Part shown: one piece after another, positions 1 to 6,362 of the stretch
Layout: each line of letters opens with the position of its first letter
How positions within the stretch are numbered: the stretch's first letter is position 1
Assembly (NCBI GenBank): GCA_017308345.1
Contig: JAFKFE010000508.1
Location: 1 to 11,544 of the forward strand
Direction of reading: 5' to 3'
DNA length: 11,544 bases
DNA from: Alphaproteobacteria bacterium
GTDB lineage: Bacteria; Pseudomonadota; Alphaproteobacteria; Rhizobiales; Rhizobiaceae
Translations under genes and position numbers: made by a program
Notes under the pieces: model-generated
Databases searched by the model: none
Seen by the model: the letters and a program-made list of their open reading frames with translations, nothing else
What the model was told of the DNA's origin: nothing

Positions 1-363
1 GCCTACCCGCTCGGCCAGAGCGACATCGAGGTAATGCCCCTCCTTCTGCGGATCATCATCCGAGCTGCCGATGAAAACGCAGGTGTCGCGCGGCCGGCAA
101 ACCTGCTCGAGGCCGCGCGCCAGGCGCGTGAAGAAGGTGTTCTCGAAATCGGGAACGATCAACGCCCAAAGATGCGATGCCGAGGTGCGCATCCGCTGCG
201 CCGTGCGGCTCGGCCGGTATCCGAGCTGCGCGACAGACGCCTTCACCCGTTCAGCGAGGTCCTCTCGCACCTTGAGGCCGTTGACGACGCGCGAGACCGT
301 GGCGGCCGAAACCCCGGCGTGACGGGCTACATCGTAGATGGTTGCGGTCAAATCGTTTTCCAA
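1..363 (-). CDS. LacI-family transcriptional regulator, C-terminal part missing
   Basis: This is a DNA-binding repressor of the LacI/GalR family. About 120 N-terminal residues are visible; the rest lies beyond the left edge. The helix-turn-helix reads IYDVARHAGVSAATVSRVVN, a near-ideal family signature, followed by the hinge region and the start of the periplasmic-binding-like sensor domain (LWALIVPDFENTFFTRLARG). The start is uncertain. TTG at 363 or TTG at 351 put the HTH at the usual distance from the N-terminus. An in-frame ATG at 420 has a GAAGG five bases upstream but would add about 19 atypical residues across a hairpin. The gene is last in a minus-strand catabolic operon whose promoter region carries LacI-style operators near 5164-5219, so it probably controls that operon and itself. 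Family members usually sense sugars or related small molecules; the ligand here is unknown. Confidence 0.9.
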   Translation of the reverse strand, partial: MENDLTATIYDVARHAGVSAATVSRVVNGLKVREDLAERVKASVAQLGYRPSRTAQRMRTSASHLWALIVPDFENTFFTRLARGLEQVCRPRDTCVFIGSSDDDPQKEGHYLDVALAERVG

Positions 364-379
364 AGACGGTGATGTTGAG

Positions 380-410
380 CCTCGGCCGAACCGGCAATAG
401 CCGGCCGAGG
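380..410 (-). other. Inverted repeat between ThuA-like gene and lacI
   Basis: CCTCGGCCG at 380-388 is the reverse complement of CGGCCGAGG at 402-410, and an alternative inner stem CCGGC/GCCGG with loop AATA lies at 391-404. It sits in the 154-bp gap between the ThuA-like gene and the HTH gene. There is no T-run, so it is a poor intrinsic terminator. It could trim or attenuate read-through into the repressor gene. If the ATG at 420 is the true lacI start, the hairpin would be coding. Confidence 0.4.
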
Positions 411-517
411 CATAAGTCATGAAACCTTCACGGCAGCAAAGGCAGATCGATTGTTGCTGCTATGCCTGGAACAAAGTTCGAAATAGCGGCAATGCGATTC
501 CGTCGACAAGTCAAATC

Positions 518-1279
518 CTAGATTTCGCGTGCCGCCCACTTGGCCATGCGCTCCCACATCAAGCCATAAGCTTCCCACTCGTGAAGATTGCCGCACCAGT
601 GATATACAGGGTCGGTCGTGTAAGCAATCGAACGCCCCTTGCCGACTTCGGCCACCGCCATGAAGACGTCGCCGCGCACTTTCATCAGCACCTTGGCATC
701 GGATTTGGCGGTCACCTGATTGTAGCCGAGGATGATGCGGTCCTTTTCGAACGCGACACCCTTCAGGATCGGATGATCCGCCACCGCGACATCCAGGGTG
801 GCGCCCTCCGGAACCTCGATACGATCATCGATGCCGCGCATGATCGTGACGGGCAGCACGGCCTCGATCGGCGTGCCGCCCCAGATACCCTTGCCTTCGA
901 TGCCGGAGAAAGTGGTGTAGCCGCCGGCCATGATGAGACCGCCGCCGCCCTCGACCCATTTGCGGAAATTGCCGATGCGGTCCGGCCCCATCGGCACGAG
1001 GCGCTCGCGATTGCCCGGCAGCAGCGCGAAGTTGTTGTAGCCGACGTCGCTGAGGATGATGACGTCCCACTTTGCGAACTGCTCGGGCGTCATGGGAAAC
1101 TCGGCGCGTATCTTGTCGGCGGGCATGTGAGTGAGTTCGATGCCGGGCCGTGGGCTCAGCGCCTCCCGCAGCACGCGCGCCGAATCCCGGTAGTAATTGT
1201 GGATGAACGTGTCCATGCCTTTCGCCGTGATCAGCGTTTCGGCCTGGGTGTCCCCACAATATAGAACTCGAACTGCCAT
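518..1279 (-). CDS. GATase1-like / ThuA-type protein (putative glutamine amidotransferase fold)
   Basis: A cytoplasmic protein of 253 residues that looks like the putative glutamine amidotransferase family (class I GATase-like fold, related to ThuA). It has an N-terminal strand MAVRVLYCGD, a central WDVIILSDVGYNN segment (71-83), and the elbow region GGGGLIMAGGYTTFSG (111-126), where true class I amidotransferases carry the catalytic Cys. Here the elbow reads GGYT with no Cys, so glutamine hydrolysis is unlikely. The C-terminal region has the conserved-looking DPVYHWCGN (223-231). ATG at 1279 was chosen because AAGGAGA lies seven bases upstream; an upstream TTG at 1315 overlaps the preceding gene's stop. 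It follows the solute-binding protein gene by 32 bp. Its role is unknown; hydrolase or isomerase activity on the imported compound is conceivable. Confidence 0.8.
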   Translation of the reverse strand: MAVRVLYCGDTQAETLITAKGMDTFIHNYYRDSARVLREALSPRPGIELTHMPADKIRAEFPMTPEQFAKWDVIILSDVGYNNFALLPGNRERLVPMGPDRIGNFRKWVEGGGGLIMAGGYTTFSGIEGKGIWGGTPIEAVLPVTIMRGIDDRIEVPEGATLDVAVADHPILKGVAFEKDRIILGYNQVTAKSDAKVLMKVRGDVFMAVAEVGKGRSIAYTTDPVYHWCGNLHEWEAYGLMWERMAKWAAREI

Positions 1280-1286
1280 TTTACTT

Positions 1287-1293
1287 TCTCCTT
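1287..1293 (-). promoter_or_regulatory. Ribosome binding site of the ThuA-like gene
   Basis: On the minus strand this reads AAGGAGA, seven bases before the ATG at 1279. It decides that start over the upstream TTG at 1315. Confidence 0.7.
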
Positions 1294-1311
1294 GCGGTAT
1301 TCGGCGAGCCT

Positions 1312-2232
1312 TCAATTGCTCGGCTGGTTGAAGCGCAGCCCGTCATTGACGGTGATCTTTTCGAGGCCGTTGGCCTGCATGCCCCATGCGGTGAGGATCT
1401 TTTCGTAGCTGCCGTCCGCCTTCATCTCGGTCAGCGCGGCCTGCACGGCGTCGCGCAAGGCGCTATCGGATTTGCGGAACGGCATGGCGTTGTAGCCGGT
1501 GCCGTATTGCTCGAAGGCGAGCACCTCGAGACCGGCGGCATCCGGCGAGGTCTGGATCACGTAGGCCGCGACGCCATACTGGTACATGGTGGCGTCGGCG
1601 CGCTTGGTGCGGACCTGGAGCAGTGCCTGGTTGATGTCCTGGAACACCTGGATGTCGATCTTCTTGTCGGTGCACTTGCCGTCCTGCTTCTCGACGAGCC
1701 CCTGCATGACCGAGCCCTGCAGCACGGCGACATGCTTGCCGCACAGGTCGGCGATGGTCTTGATGGCCAGCGGATTGCCCTTCAGGACGACGATGGCGTT
1801 GCCGTCGGTGGAATAGTCGACGAAGTCCAGCTTCTGTTCGCGGGCCGGCGTGTCACCCATGCCGGTGAGCGCGGTGTCGAAGCGCTTGGCCTCGATGGCG
1901 GCGATGATGCCGGGGAATTTCACGGCCGACCATTCGGCCTTGAGGCCGAGCTTGGCGGCGACCGCATTGCCGAGATCGATATCGGCGCCGATGAGCGTCT
2001 GACCGTCCGCCTGGTAGTAGGTGTAGGGAGGCGAGCTCGGATCCGTCGCGATCTTCAGCGTGCCGCCCTTGAAGGCGTCCGGAACCTTGCCCGCGAGATC
2101 GGCCGAGGCACCGACCGAAAGAGGCGTGCCATTGGGACCGATCTTCAGGTCCGCGGCGGCTGCCGCGTAGGTGCCGCCCAGAAGCGCGGAGGCAAGGGCG
2201 ATCGCCCGGCCGGCCGTGGTGAGAATGCTCAT
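1312..2232 (-). CDS. ABC transporter substrate-binding protein, family 3 (polar amino acid type)
   Basis: The periplasmic ligand receptor of the ABC importer encoded by the permease and ATPase genes of the same operon; 306 residues. A Sec signal peptide is clear (charged start, hydrophobic residues 10-22, Ala-rich cleavage site near 26-27). The family-3 domain spans about 57-285, starting GGTLKIATDPSSPPYTYY. Residues that normally hold the alpha-carboxylate and alpha-amino groups of amino acids have plausible counterparts: Arg131 in TPAREQKLDF and Asp213 in KRADATMYQYG. This suggests a ligand with an amino-acid head. Cys164 and Cys187 could form a disulfide. ATG at 2232 is preferred because AGGAGAA lies five bases upstream and the signal peptide starts there; a longer frame to 2307 would bury it. 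A 71-bp gap with a GC hairpin separates it from the oxidase gene. Ligand not identifiable. Confidence 0.92.
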   Translation of the reverse strand: MSILTTAGRAIALASALLGGTYAAAAADLKIGPNGTPLSVGASADLAGKVPDAFKGGTLKIATDPSSPPYTYYQADGQTLIGADIDLGNAVAAKLGLKAEWSAVKFPGIIAAIEAKRFDTALTGMGDTPAREQKLDFVDYSTDGNAIVVLKGNPLAIKTIADLCGKHVAVLQGSVMQGLVEKQDGKCTDKKIDIQVFQDINQALLQVRTKRADATMYQYGVAAYVIQTSPDAAGLEVLAFEQYGTGYNAMPFRKSDSALRDAVQAALTEMKADGSYEKILTAWGMQANGLEKITVNDGLRFNQPSN

Positions 2233-2237
2233 TTCCG

Positions 2238-2244
2238 TTCTCCT
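2238..2244 (-). promoter_or_regulatory. Ribosome binding site of the solute-binding protein gene
   Basis: On the minus strand this reads AGGAGAA, five bases before the ATG at 2232. It is stronger than the ribosome binding sites of the permease and oxidase genes, consistent with binding proteins being made in excess over the membrane parts. Confidence 0.65.
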
Positions 2245-2272
2245 CTGTTTGCCGCTTGACGCGGTCGGTTGC

Positions 2273-2288
2273 CCGGCCTCTCGGCCGG
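2273..2288 (-). other. Intra-operon stem-loop with GAGA tetraloop upstream of the binding-protein gene
   Basis: On the minus-strand transcript CCGGCC (2288-2283) and GGCCGG (2278-2273) form a perfect six-pair stem closed by GAGA, a GNRA tetraloop. It lies between the oxidase stop (2304) and the binding-protein ATG (2232). A stem here could protect the downstream mRNA segment from decay and raise binding-protein output. No T-run follows on the transcribed strand, so it is not a terminator. Confidence 0.5.
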
Positions 2289-2303
2289 TTTTGAATTGCC
2301 TGC

Positions 2304-3446
2304 TCACGCCACCTGGAGGCTCGGCCGGCGGGCCGAGAAATGGTGGCGGATGTAATTGTCGCCGCCGCTGTCGATGAGATCGGCCACGGCGACGCCGACC
2401 GCCGGCGCCATCTTGTAGCCATGGCCCGAAAAGCCGGCCGCGATCACGATCCGCTCGCTTGCGGGGTGATGGTCGATGATTGGATGGTTGTCGGTGGTGA
2501 ATCCGTCGAGATAGACGCCGGAGCGCACCGGCTCCGGATCGACTCCTTCGAGCAGGGTTTGCGCCACGCGACGCATGATGGCGGTGTCCTCGTAAGACAC
2601 TGTACGGTCGACGCGGGAAGGGTCGATGTTGCTGAGGAAATTGACTGGCGGCATGACCTTGATCGTCCAGCCATCCATGGACGGGAAGCCTGAGTAATCG
2701 ATTTCTGAAGTGCGCCGGATACAGACAGGGAAGCGTTCCGGGAGATAGGCCGCGACATCGTCGACGCCGAACCAGGTGCCGACAAGGCGCCGGGCGATGA
2801 ATTGCGGCGACGGTCCTTCGATCGCCCGCGTGCCCCAGGCGCCGCAGGTGACGACCGCGGCGTCGAAATGCTCGGTGTTGCCGCCGACGGTGATCGCGAC
2901 GCCGTCGGCCTCGGGCGCGACGCGCTCGACCGCGCAGCCCTGGTGCAAGGTGGCGCCAGCCGCCCGTGCCGCCTTGACCGCGGCCCTCACGCCGAGCTCG
3001 GGCCGCAGCAGGGCGCCGTCGGTGTCAAGAAGGGCGAACTCGCCGCCGTCCAGCCTGTGCTGGGGAAAGCGCCGGCGCAGCGCCTGCTCGTCGAGCACCT
3101 CATGGCGGACATCGTGCTCACGGGCGCCTTCGATGGTGCCGGTGAGCCAGTCCGCGTCGCGTTCGCCGATATAGAGGCAGCCGATCGGATAGTGGAACTT
3201 GCGGTCGGAGGTCGACTGCAGTTCCCGCCAGAGCTCCAGCGAGCGCTTGAGCAAGGGGATGTATTCCTTGCCCTCGCGGTAGGCGAGCCGAAAGATGCGG
3301 GACTCCGCGCCATGCGCGCTGGTGTCGTGCGGCACGCCCATGCGGTCGAAGCCGACGACGTCGTGCCCTCGCCTGGCCAGTTGCCACAGCGCCATGCTGC
3401 CCATGGCGCCGACCCCGACGACAGCGATCTTCTTCCTGGCCTTCAT
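2304..3446 (-). CDS. FAD-dependent amine oxidase of the sarcosine oxidase / N-methyltryptophan oxidase family
   Basis: A DAO-fold flavoprotein of 380 residues, close in length to monomeric sarcosine oxidase and SolA. The family oxidises secondary amines (N-alkyl amino acids) to imines with release of hydrogen peroxide. The N-terminal Rossmann motif is IAVVGVGAMGSMALWQL (GxGxxG at 11-16), followed by HGAESRIFRLAY (45-56), matching the active-site arginine segment of sarcosine oxidase. Lys263 (TIKVM) matches the oxygen-activating lysine. The C-terminal block IVIAAGFSGHGYKMAPAVG (333-351) is characteristic. The position of the covalent-flavin Cys, 13 residues before the IID block, is Tyr312, and the substrate-site His after the lysine is replaced by Pro267, so flavin attachment and specificity probably differ. 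The longer frame to 3608 enters the ATPase gene; ATG 3446 fits the Rossmann start. Substrate unknown. Confidence 0.9.
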   Translation of the reverse strand: MKARKKIAVVGVGAMGSMALWQLARRGHDVVGFDRMGVPHDTSAHGAESRIFRLAYREGKEYIPLLKRSLELWRELQSTSDRKFHYPIGCLYIGERDADWLTGTIEGAREHDVRHEVLDEQALRRRFPQHRLDGGEFALLDTDGALLRPELGVRAAVKAARAAGATLHQGCAVERVAPEADGVAITVGGNTEHFDAAVVTCGAWGTRAIEGPSPQFIARRLVGTWFGVDDVAAYLPERFPVCIRRTSEIDYSGFPSMDGWTIKVMPPVNFLSNIDPSRVDRTVSYEDTAIMRRVAQTLLEGVDPEPVRSGVYLDGFTTDNHPIIDHHPASERIVIAAGFSGHGYKMAPAVGVAVADLIDSGGDNYIRHHFSARRPSLQVA

Positions 3447-3454
3447 TTTCTGCT

Positions 3455-3473
3455 CAGCCCGAGAGGCGGGCTG
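3455..3473 (-). other. GC-rich stem-loop over the oxidase ribosome-binding region
   Basis: CAGCCCG (3455-3461) and CGGGCTG (3467-3473) form a perfect seven-pair stem with a five-base loop. It fills the 31-bp gap between the ATPase stop (3478) and the oxidase ATG (3446), ending eight bases before the ATG. The oxidase lacks a good AAGGAG, and its likely ribosome-binding region overlaps the 3' arm, so the stem could lower or gate translation. Confidence 0.5.
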
Positions 3474-3477
3474 CTCC

Positions 3478-4281
3478 TCATTTGATCTTCGACAGAAATG
3501 CCCTGGTGCGCGGTTCCGACGGCTGGCCCAGAACCTGAGCCGACGGTCCCTGCTCGACGATCGCGCCGCCATCCATGAAGACGGTGCGGTTGCTGACCTC
3601 GCGGGCAAAGCCGATCTCGTGGGTGACGACGACCATCGTCATCCCCTGCCCGGCCAGGCTGCCCATGACCGAGAGCACCTCGTGGACAAGCTCCGGGTCG
3701 AGCGCCGAGGTCGGCTCGTCGAACAGAAGCACCTTGGGCTCCATCGCCACCGCCCGCGCGATAGCGACGCGCTGCTGCTGGCCGCCGGAAAGCTGGGCCG
3801 GGCGGTGGCCGGCGAAGCGCTCCATGCCGACGGAGGCGAGCACCGAGAGCGCCCTTTCGCGCGCCGCTGGCCGCGACATGCGCTTGACCAGCCGCAGCGC
3901 GAGCGCGACGTTGTCCACCGCCGTCAGGTGGCCGAAGAGGTTGAAGCGCTGGAAGACCATGCCCATTGCGGCGCGCTGGCGGGCAAGGACGGCCGACGGA
4001 ACCTCCCACAGCACGCCGTCCACCTCCTGGCAGCCGATGCGCTCGCCATCGACCCAGACGCCGCCGGCATCGGGCACTTCGAGGAAGTTGATGCAGCGCA
4101 GGAAAGTGCTCTTGCCGGAACCCGACGGGCCGATGATGCAGACGACCTCGCCGCGTTCGACGTCGAGCGAAACGTCCTTGAGCACGACATGCGCGCCGAA
4201 GGCCTTGCCGATGTGGCGCGCGCTGAGCGTGGGCCTCGGCACGCCGGTTTCCTTCGAACGCATCGGCATGGGGACGGTCAT
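3478..4281 (-). CDS. ABC transporter ATP-binding protein, polar amino acid type
   Basis: The cytoplasmic ATPase that powers the importer; 267 residues, similar to GlnQ/HisP-type subunits with a short N-terminal tail of about 18 residues. All core motifs are intact: Walker [10 protein letters not shown] (51-59), Q-loop VFQRFNLF (Gln111), signature LSGGQQQR (164-171), Walker B VLLFDEP (184-190, with catalytic Glu189), D-loop SALD, and switch His221 in [10 protein letters not shown]. The start ATG overlaps the permease stop in an ATGA tetranucleotide (4278-4281), indicating translational coupling of two proteins that assemble together. A slightly unusual stretch (about residues 82-100) before the Q-loop matches the insertion common in amino-acid ABC ATPases. 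The gene is followed after 31 bp by the FAD oxidase. Confidence 0.95.
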   Translation of the reverse strand: MTVPMPMRSKETGVPRPTLSARHIGKAFGAHVVLKDVSLDVERGEVVCIIGPSGSGKSTFLRCINFLEVPDAGGVWVDGERIGCQEVDGVLWEVPSAVLARQRAAMGMVFQRFNLFGHLTAVDNVALALRLVKRMSRPAARERALSVLASVGMERFAGHRPAQLSGGQQQRVAIARAVAMEPKVLLFDEPTSALDPELVHEVLSVMGSLAGQGMTMVVVTHEIGFAREVSNRTVFMDGGAIVEQGPSAQVLGQPSEPRTRAFLSKIK

Positions 4282-5150
4282 GGCTGGGCACCCGCGATGA
4301 CCTCGACGGCGCGGCTGTCCCCGAAGCGGCGCTCGAGCCAGAACTGGAAGGCGGAGGCGACCGTGGTCAGCACGAGATACCAGAGCGAGGCCACGATGAG
4401 CAGTTCGATGACCTGGAAGTTGCGGGCGTAGATGTCCTCAGTCTTGGTCAGGAGCTCCTGCGCGCCGATGACCGAGACCAGCGAGGTGTTCTTCAGCATG
4501 CCGATGGTCTGGTTGGCGGTCGGCGGAATGATGACCTTGAGCGCCTGCGGCAGGATCACGCTGTTCATGACCTGGCGCCGGTTGAGACCGACGCTGACGG
4601 CGGCCTCGCCCTGCCCGCTATCGACGGACTTGATGCCGGCGCGCACGATCTCGGCCATGTAGGCGGCCTCGTTGAGGCCCAATCCCAGCAAGGCCGCCGC
4701 GAACGGCGTGACGAGACTGTTGATCGACACCTGCCATGCGCCGATGCCGACCACCGGGAACACCAGCGCGATGTTGAACCAGAAGATCAGCTGCACGAGC
4801 AGCGGCGTGCCACGGAATATCCAGACATAGAGCGCCGACGCGGCCGACACCGCCGGATAACGTGAGATCGCCATCACGGCCAATGCGATGCCGAGCAGCA
4901 CGCCCACGATCATCGACAGCGCCGTCAATTCGAGCGTCATGACCAGGCCGTCGAGGATCGCCGGATGGAAGAAGAAGCCGAAGGTGATCGACCAGTTGAT
5001 GGCGCCGCTGGCGACGATGCGCAGCGCCAGGGCCAGCACGAGCGCGACCATGATTGCGGTGGCGACGGCGCGGTTGCCGCGCCCCAGAGGCCTCGGCTTG
5101 CCCGAGAGAAAAGCCGGGTCGTGAATATCCCGGGAAATCGTGTTTTTCAC
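4278..5150 (-). CDS. Amino acid ABC transporter permease (HisM/GlnP family)
   Basis: The inner-membrane channel subunit; 290 residues with hydrophobic segments near 28-48, 68-96, 115-137, 148-170, 205-232 and 248-270. The segment [15 protein letters not shown] (112-126) is typical of polar amino acid permeases, and the EAA loop [20 protein letters not shown] (182-201) is the contact site for the ATPase. Only one permease gene is present, so it probably forms a homodimer. The start is GTG at 5150, with GAGG five bases upstream; the N-terminal tail of about 27 residues is longer than in GlnP. It is the first gene of the operon, just downstream of a promoter overlapped by LacI-type operator sequences. 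The following ATPase overlaps it by four bases. Confidence 0.93.
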   Translation of the reverse strand: MKNTISRDIHDPAFLSGKPRPLGRGNRAVATAIMVALVLALALRIVASGAINWSITFGFFFHPAILDGLVMTLELTALSMIVGVLLGIALAVMAISRYPAVSAASALYVWIFRGTPLLVQLIFWFNIALVFPVVGIGAWQVSINSLVTPFAAALLGLGLNEAAYMAEIVRAGIKSVDSGQGEAAVSVGLNRRQVMNSVILPQALKVIIPPTANQTIGMLKNTSLVSVIGAQELLTKTEDIYARNFQVIELLIVASLWYLVLTTVASAFQFWLERRFGDSRAVEVIAGAQP

Positions 5151-5163
5151 GCCAACCTCGATC

Positions 5164-5219
5164 AGATATCGATTTCAGACTATTAGAAATCGATATCTTG
5201 TCAACTGGGTTTCGATTTC
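5164..5219 (-). promoter_or_regulatory. Three phased LacI-type operator candidates, two forming a perfect 13-bp inverted repeat
   Basis: AGATATCGATTTC (5164-5176) and GAAATCGATATCT (5186-5198) are exact reverse complements separated by nine bases. Each arm is itself nearly palindromic around a central CG (ATCGAT), the form LacI-family proteins usually bind. A third, weaker copy, TTTCGATTT, lies at 5209-5217. The CG centres fall at 5170/5171, 5191/5192 and 5213/5214, steps of 21 and 22 bp, so all three face about the same side of the helix. They surround the candidate -35 and -10 elements. The repressor at the far end of the operon is the obvious candidate ligand; binding is inferred. Confidence 0.6.
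5177..5204 (-). promoter_or_regulatory. Candidate promoter of the ABC/oxidase operon
   Basis: On the minus strand a consensus -35 TTGACA (5204-5199) is followed after 16 bases by a weak -10 TAGTCT (5182-5177). Transcription would start near 5170, about 20 bases before the permease GTG. One operator candidate lies between the two elements and another covers the start site, a simple repression layout. The -35 is convincing; the -10 is not strong. Confidence 0.45.
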
Positions 5220-5333
5220 TTCGCCTTCGATGAAAAAAGATTCCCGGTGCATAACCGCCGCCTCGCCGTACTCCGGTCGAGCAAAGGCAGTAGCTGGCCT
5301 TTCAGCCGTTTTGTCCGCTGCCGGCCCGCGACG

Positions 5334-5747
5334 TCAGCGCGCCATCTTCACCAGCACCGTCTGGGGGGTGCCGGCCAGCGGATCGAGGTGGTGGCTTGTG
5401 TCGGTGACGAACATCAGCCGCTCGCCGACCGTGATGCGCGCCTGCAGCGCATAGGTCCGGTCTTTCCGGATCGCCTTGGGGTCGAAGCCGATCTCGAATT
5501 TGATCGGCACCTGGCCGGCCGGCGCTATCCGGCGCTTGGCGATCACGGTTGCCGGCGCGTCGGCCAGCGAGACGTCGGCTAGTTCGACCATAAGCACGGC
5601 ATCGGGCGGCAGGGCGATGCGCTCGCGATAGATCACTTCGCCCGCCACCGTCCTTTCGGCGGCACTGGTCATTTCCGGCACGGCGAGCACGCCGACGACC
5701 AGCGGCACCAGCCCGAAGATGAAGAATTCCGCGACGCGATCCAGCAT
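5334..5747 (-). CDS. Secreted YbaY-domain protein (YscW-like family), no lipobox
   Basis: A small exported protein of 137 residues resembling the YbaY / type III secretion lipoprotein chaperone (YscW) domain family. The diagnostic block is VAGEVIYRERIALPPDAVLM (34-53) followed by VELADVSLADAPATVIAKRR, then FEIGFDPKAIRKDRTYALQA and the end of a beta-sandwich. The N-terminus MLDRVAEFF plus hydrophobic residues 8-24 forms a signal peptide with a plausible cleavage site at TSA-AE near residue 29, or an uncleaved anchor. Well-known relatives are lipoproteins, but this protein contains no cysteine, so it cannot be lipidated. ATG 5747 was chosen because it supplies the signal sequence; CAAGG upstream is a weak ribosome site. 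It lies 134 bp downstream of moaE in the same direction and 183 bp upstream of the permease start. Function unknown. Confidence 0.75.
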   Translation of the reverse strand: MLDRVAEFFIFGLVPLVVGVLAVPEMTSAAERTVAGEVIYRERIALPPDAVLMVELADVSLADAPATVIAKRRIAPAGQVPIKFEIGFDPKAIRKDRTYALQARITVGERLMFVTDTSHHLDPLAGTPQTVLVKMAR

Positions 5748-5847
5748 GGCCTTGCTTCGTCAGGCAAATCAAACCCGTGCGCAGGCTCGGGAAGGATTGC
5801 GGTCGTTCGATGGCCGAACGGGAGTTTTTTCTGATGCATGTCGTTGC

Positions 5848-5872
5848 CCCAGAACCGCTGCCCGCTTCTGGG
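5848..5872 (-). terminator. Stem-loop just downstream of moaE, possible weak terminator
   Basis: CCCAGAA (5848-5854) and TTCTGGG (5866-5872) form a perfect seven-pair stem with an 11-base loop, 10 bases after the moaE stop on the minus strand. No T-run follows, so termination, if any, would be inefficient or Rho-assisted. A second hairpin, CGTTCG/CGAACG at 5804-5820, lies further downstream in the same gap and could instead act in the leader of the YbaY-domain gene. Confidence 0.3.
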
Positions 5873-5881
5873 CGGCATGCA

Positions 5882-6361
5882 TTATCCGCCCGGCTTCGTC
5901 CAGCGGTCCGCCGCGCGATCGTCGGCTTCCTTGGCTTCGACCCAGCCGCCCTGTGAACCGTCGGCGTGATGTTCCTTCTTCCAGAAGGGCGCGCGCGACT
6001 TCAGGTAATCCATCAGGAAATTCGCAGCCTCGAAGGCCGCCTGGCGGTGCGACGAGGCCGCGACCACCAGCACGATGTTCTCGCCCGGCGCGATCTTGCC
6101 ATGGCGATGGATGATTGTGAGCCCTTGCAACGGCCAGCGTTCGACGGCCTCGGCCGCGATGCGGCCGATTTCGGCTTCGGCCATGCCGGGATAATGCTCG
6201 AGCTCGAGCGCCGACAGCGCGCCCTGCTCATCGCGGCAAAGGCCGGAAAAGGTGACGACGGCGCCGATGTCGGCCCGGCCCCTGGTCAGGGCGGCGATCT
6301 CGGCGGCGACGTCGAAATCCTCGCGCTGGATGCGGATGGCGGGCACGACCGCGCCGGCCAT
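5882..6361 (-). CDS. moaE: Molybdopterin synthase catalytic subunit MoaE
   Basis: The large subunit of molybdopterin synthase, which with thiocarboxylated MoaD inserts two sulfurs into cyclic pyranopterin monophosphate to make molybdopterin, in the cytoplasm. 159 residues against about 150 in Escherichia coli. Family features: GAVVTFSGLCRDE (33-45), ELEHYPGMAEAEI (53-65), IIHRHGKIAPGE (83-94), SSHRQAAFEAANFLMDYLK (103-121), and KSRAPFWKKE, in which Lys121 and Lys128 match the two active-site lysines. The last 25 residues are charged and poorly conserved. ATG 6361 comes one base after the moaD stop, so the two subunits are translated in tandem. Order pgsA-moaD-moaE is conserved in rhizobia. 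Confidence 0.96.
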   Translation of the reverse strand: MAGAVVPAIRIQREDFDVAAEIAALTRGRADIGAVVTFSGLCRDEQGALSALELEHYPGMAEAEIGRIAAEAVERWPLQGLTIIHRHGKIAPGENIVLVVAASSHRQAAFEAANFLMDYLKSRAPFWKKEHHADGSQGGWVEAKEADDRAADRWTKPGG

Positions 6362-6362
6362 C

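Noticed and set aside
1507..2259. A 250-codon plus-strand open frame opposite the binding-protein gene
   Set aside because: Shadow of the well-supported minus-strand gene; no recognisable motifs or ribosome site.
3443..4291. A second long minus-strand frame across the ABC ATPase
   Set aside because: Arg/Pro/Ala-rich product typical of a shifted frame; the ATPase frame has every Walker and signature motif.
5233..5302. Possible intrinsic terminator after the YbaY-domain gene (AAAGGC/GCCTTT stem at 5283-5302, and a six-base A/T run at 5233-5238)
   Set aside because: The stem is short and AT-containing with no T-run behind it on the minus strand, and the T-run is about 45 bases further on with no good stem directly before it.
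5804..5830. CGTTCG/CGAACG stem followed by TTTTTT on the plus strand, like a terminator
   Set aside because: No plus-strand gene ends here, so a plus-strand terminator would have nothing to terminate.
5669..5878. A 69-codon minus-strand frame between moaE and the YbaY-domain gene
   Set aside because: It overlaps the signal-sequence region of the supported gene in another frame and has no family signs.
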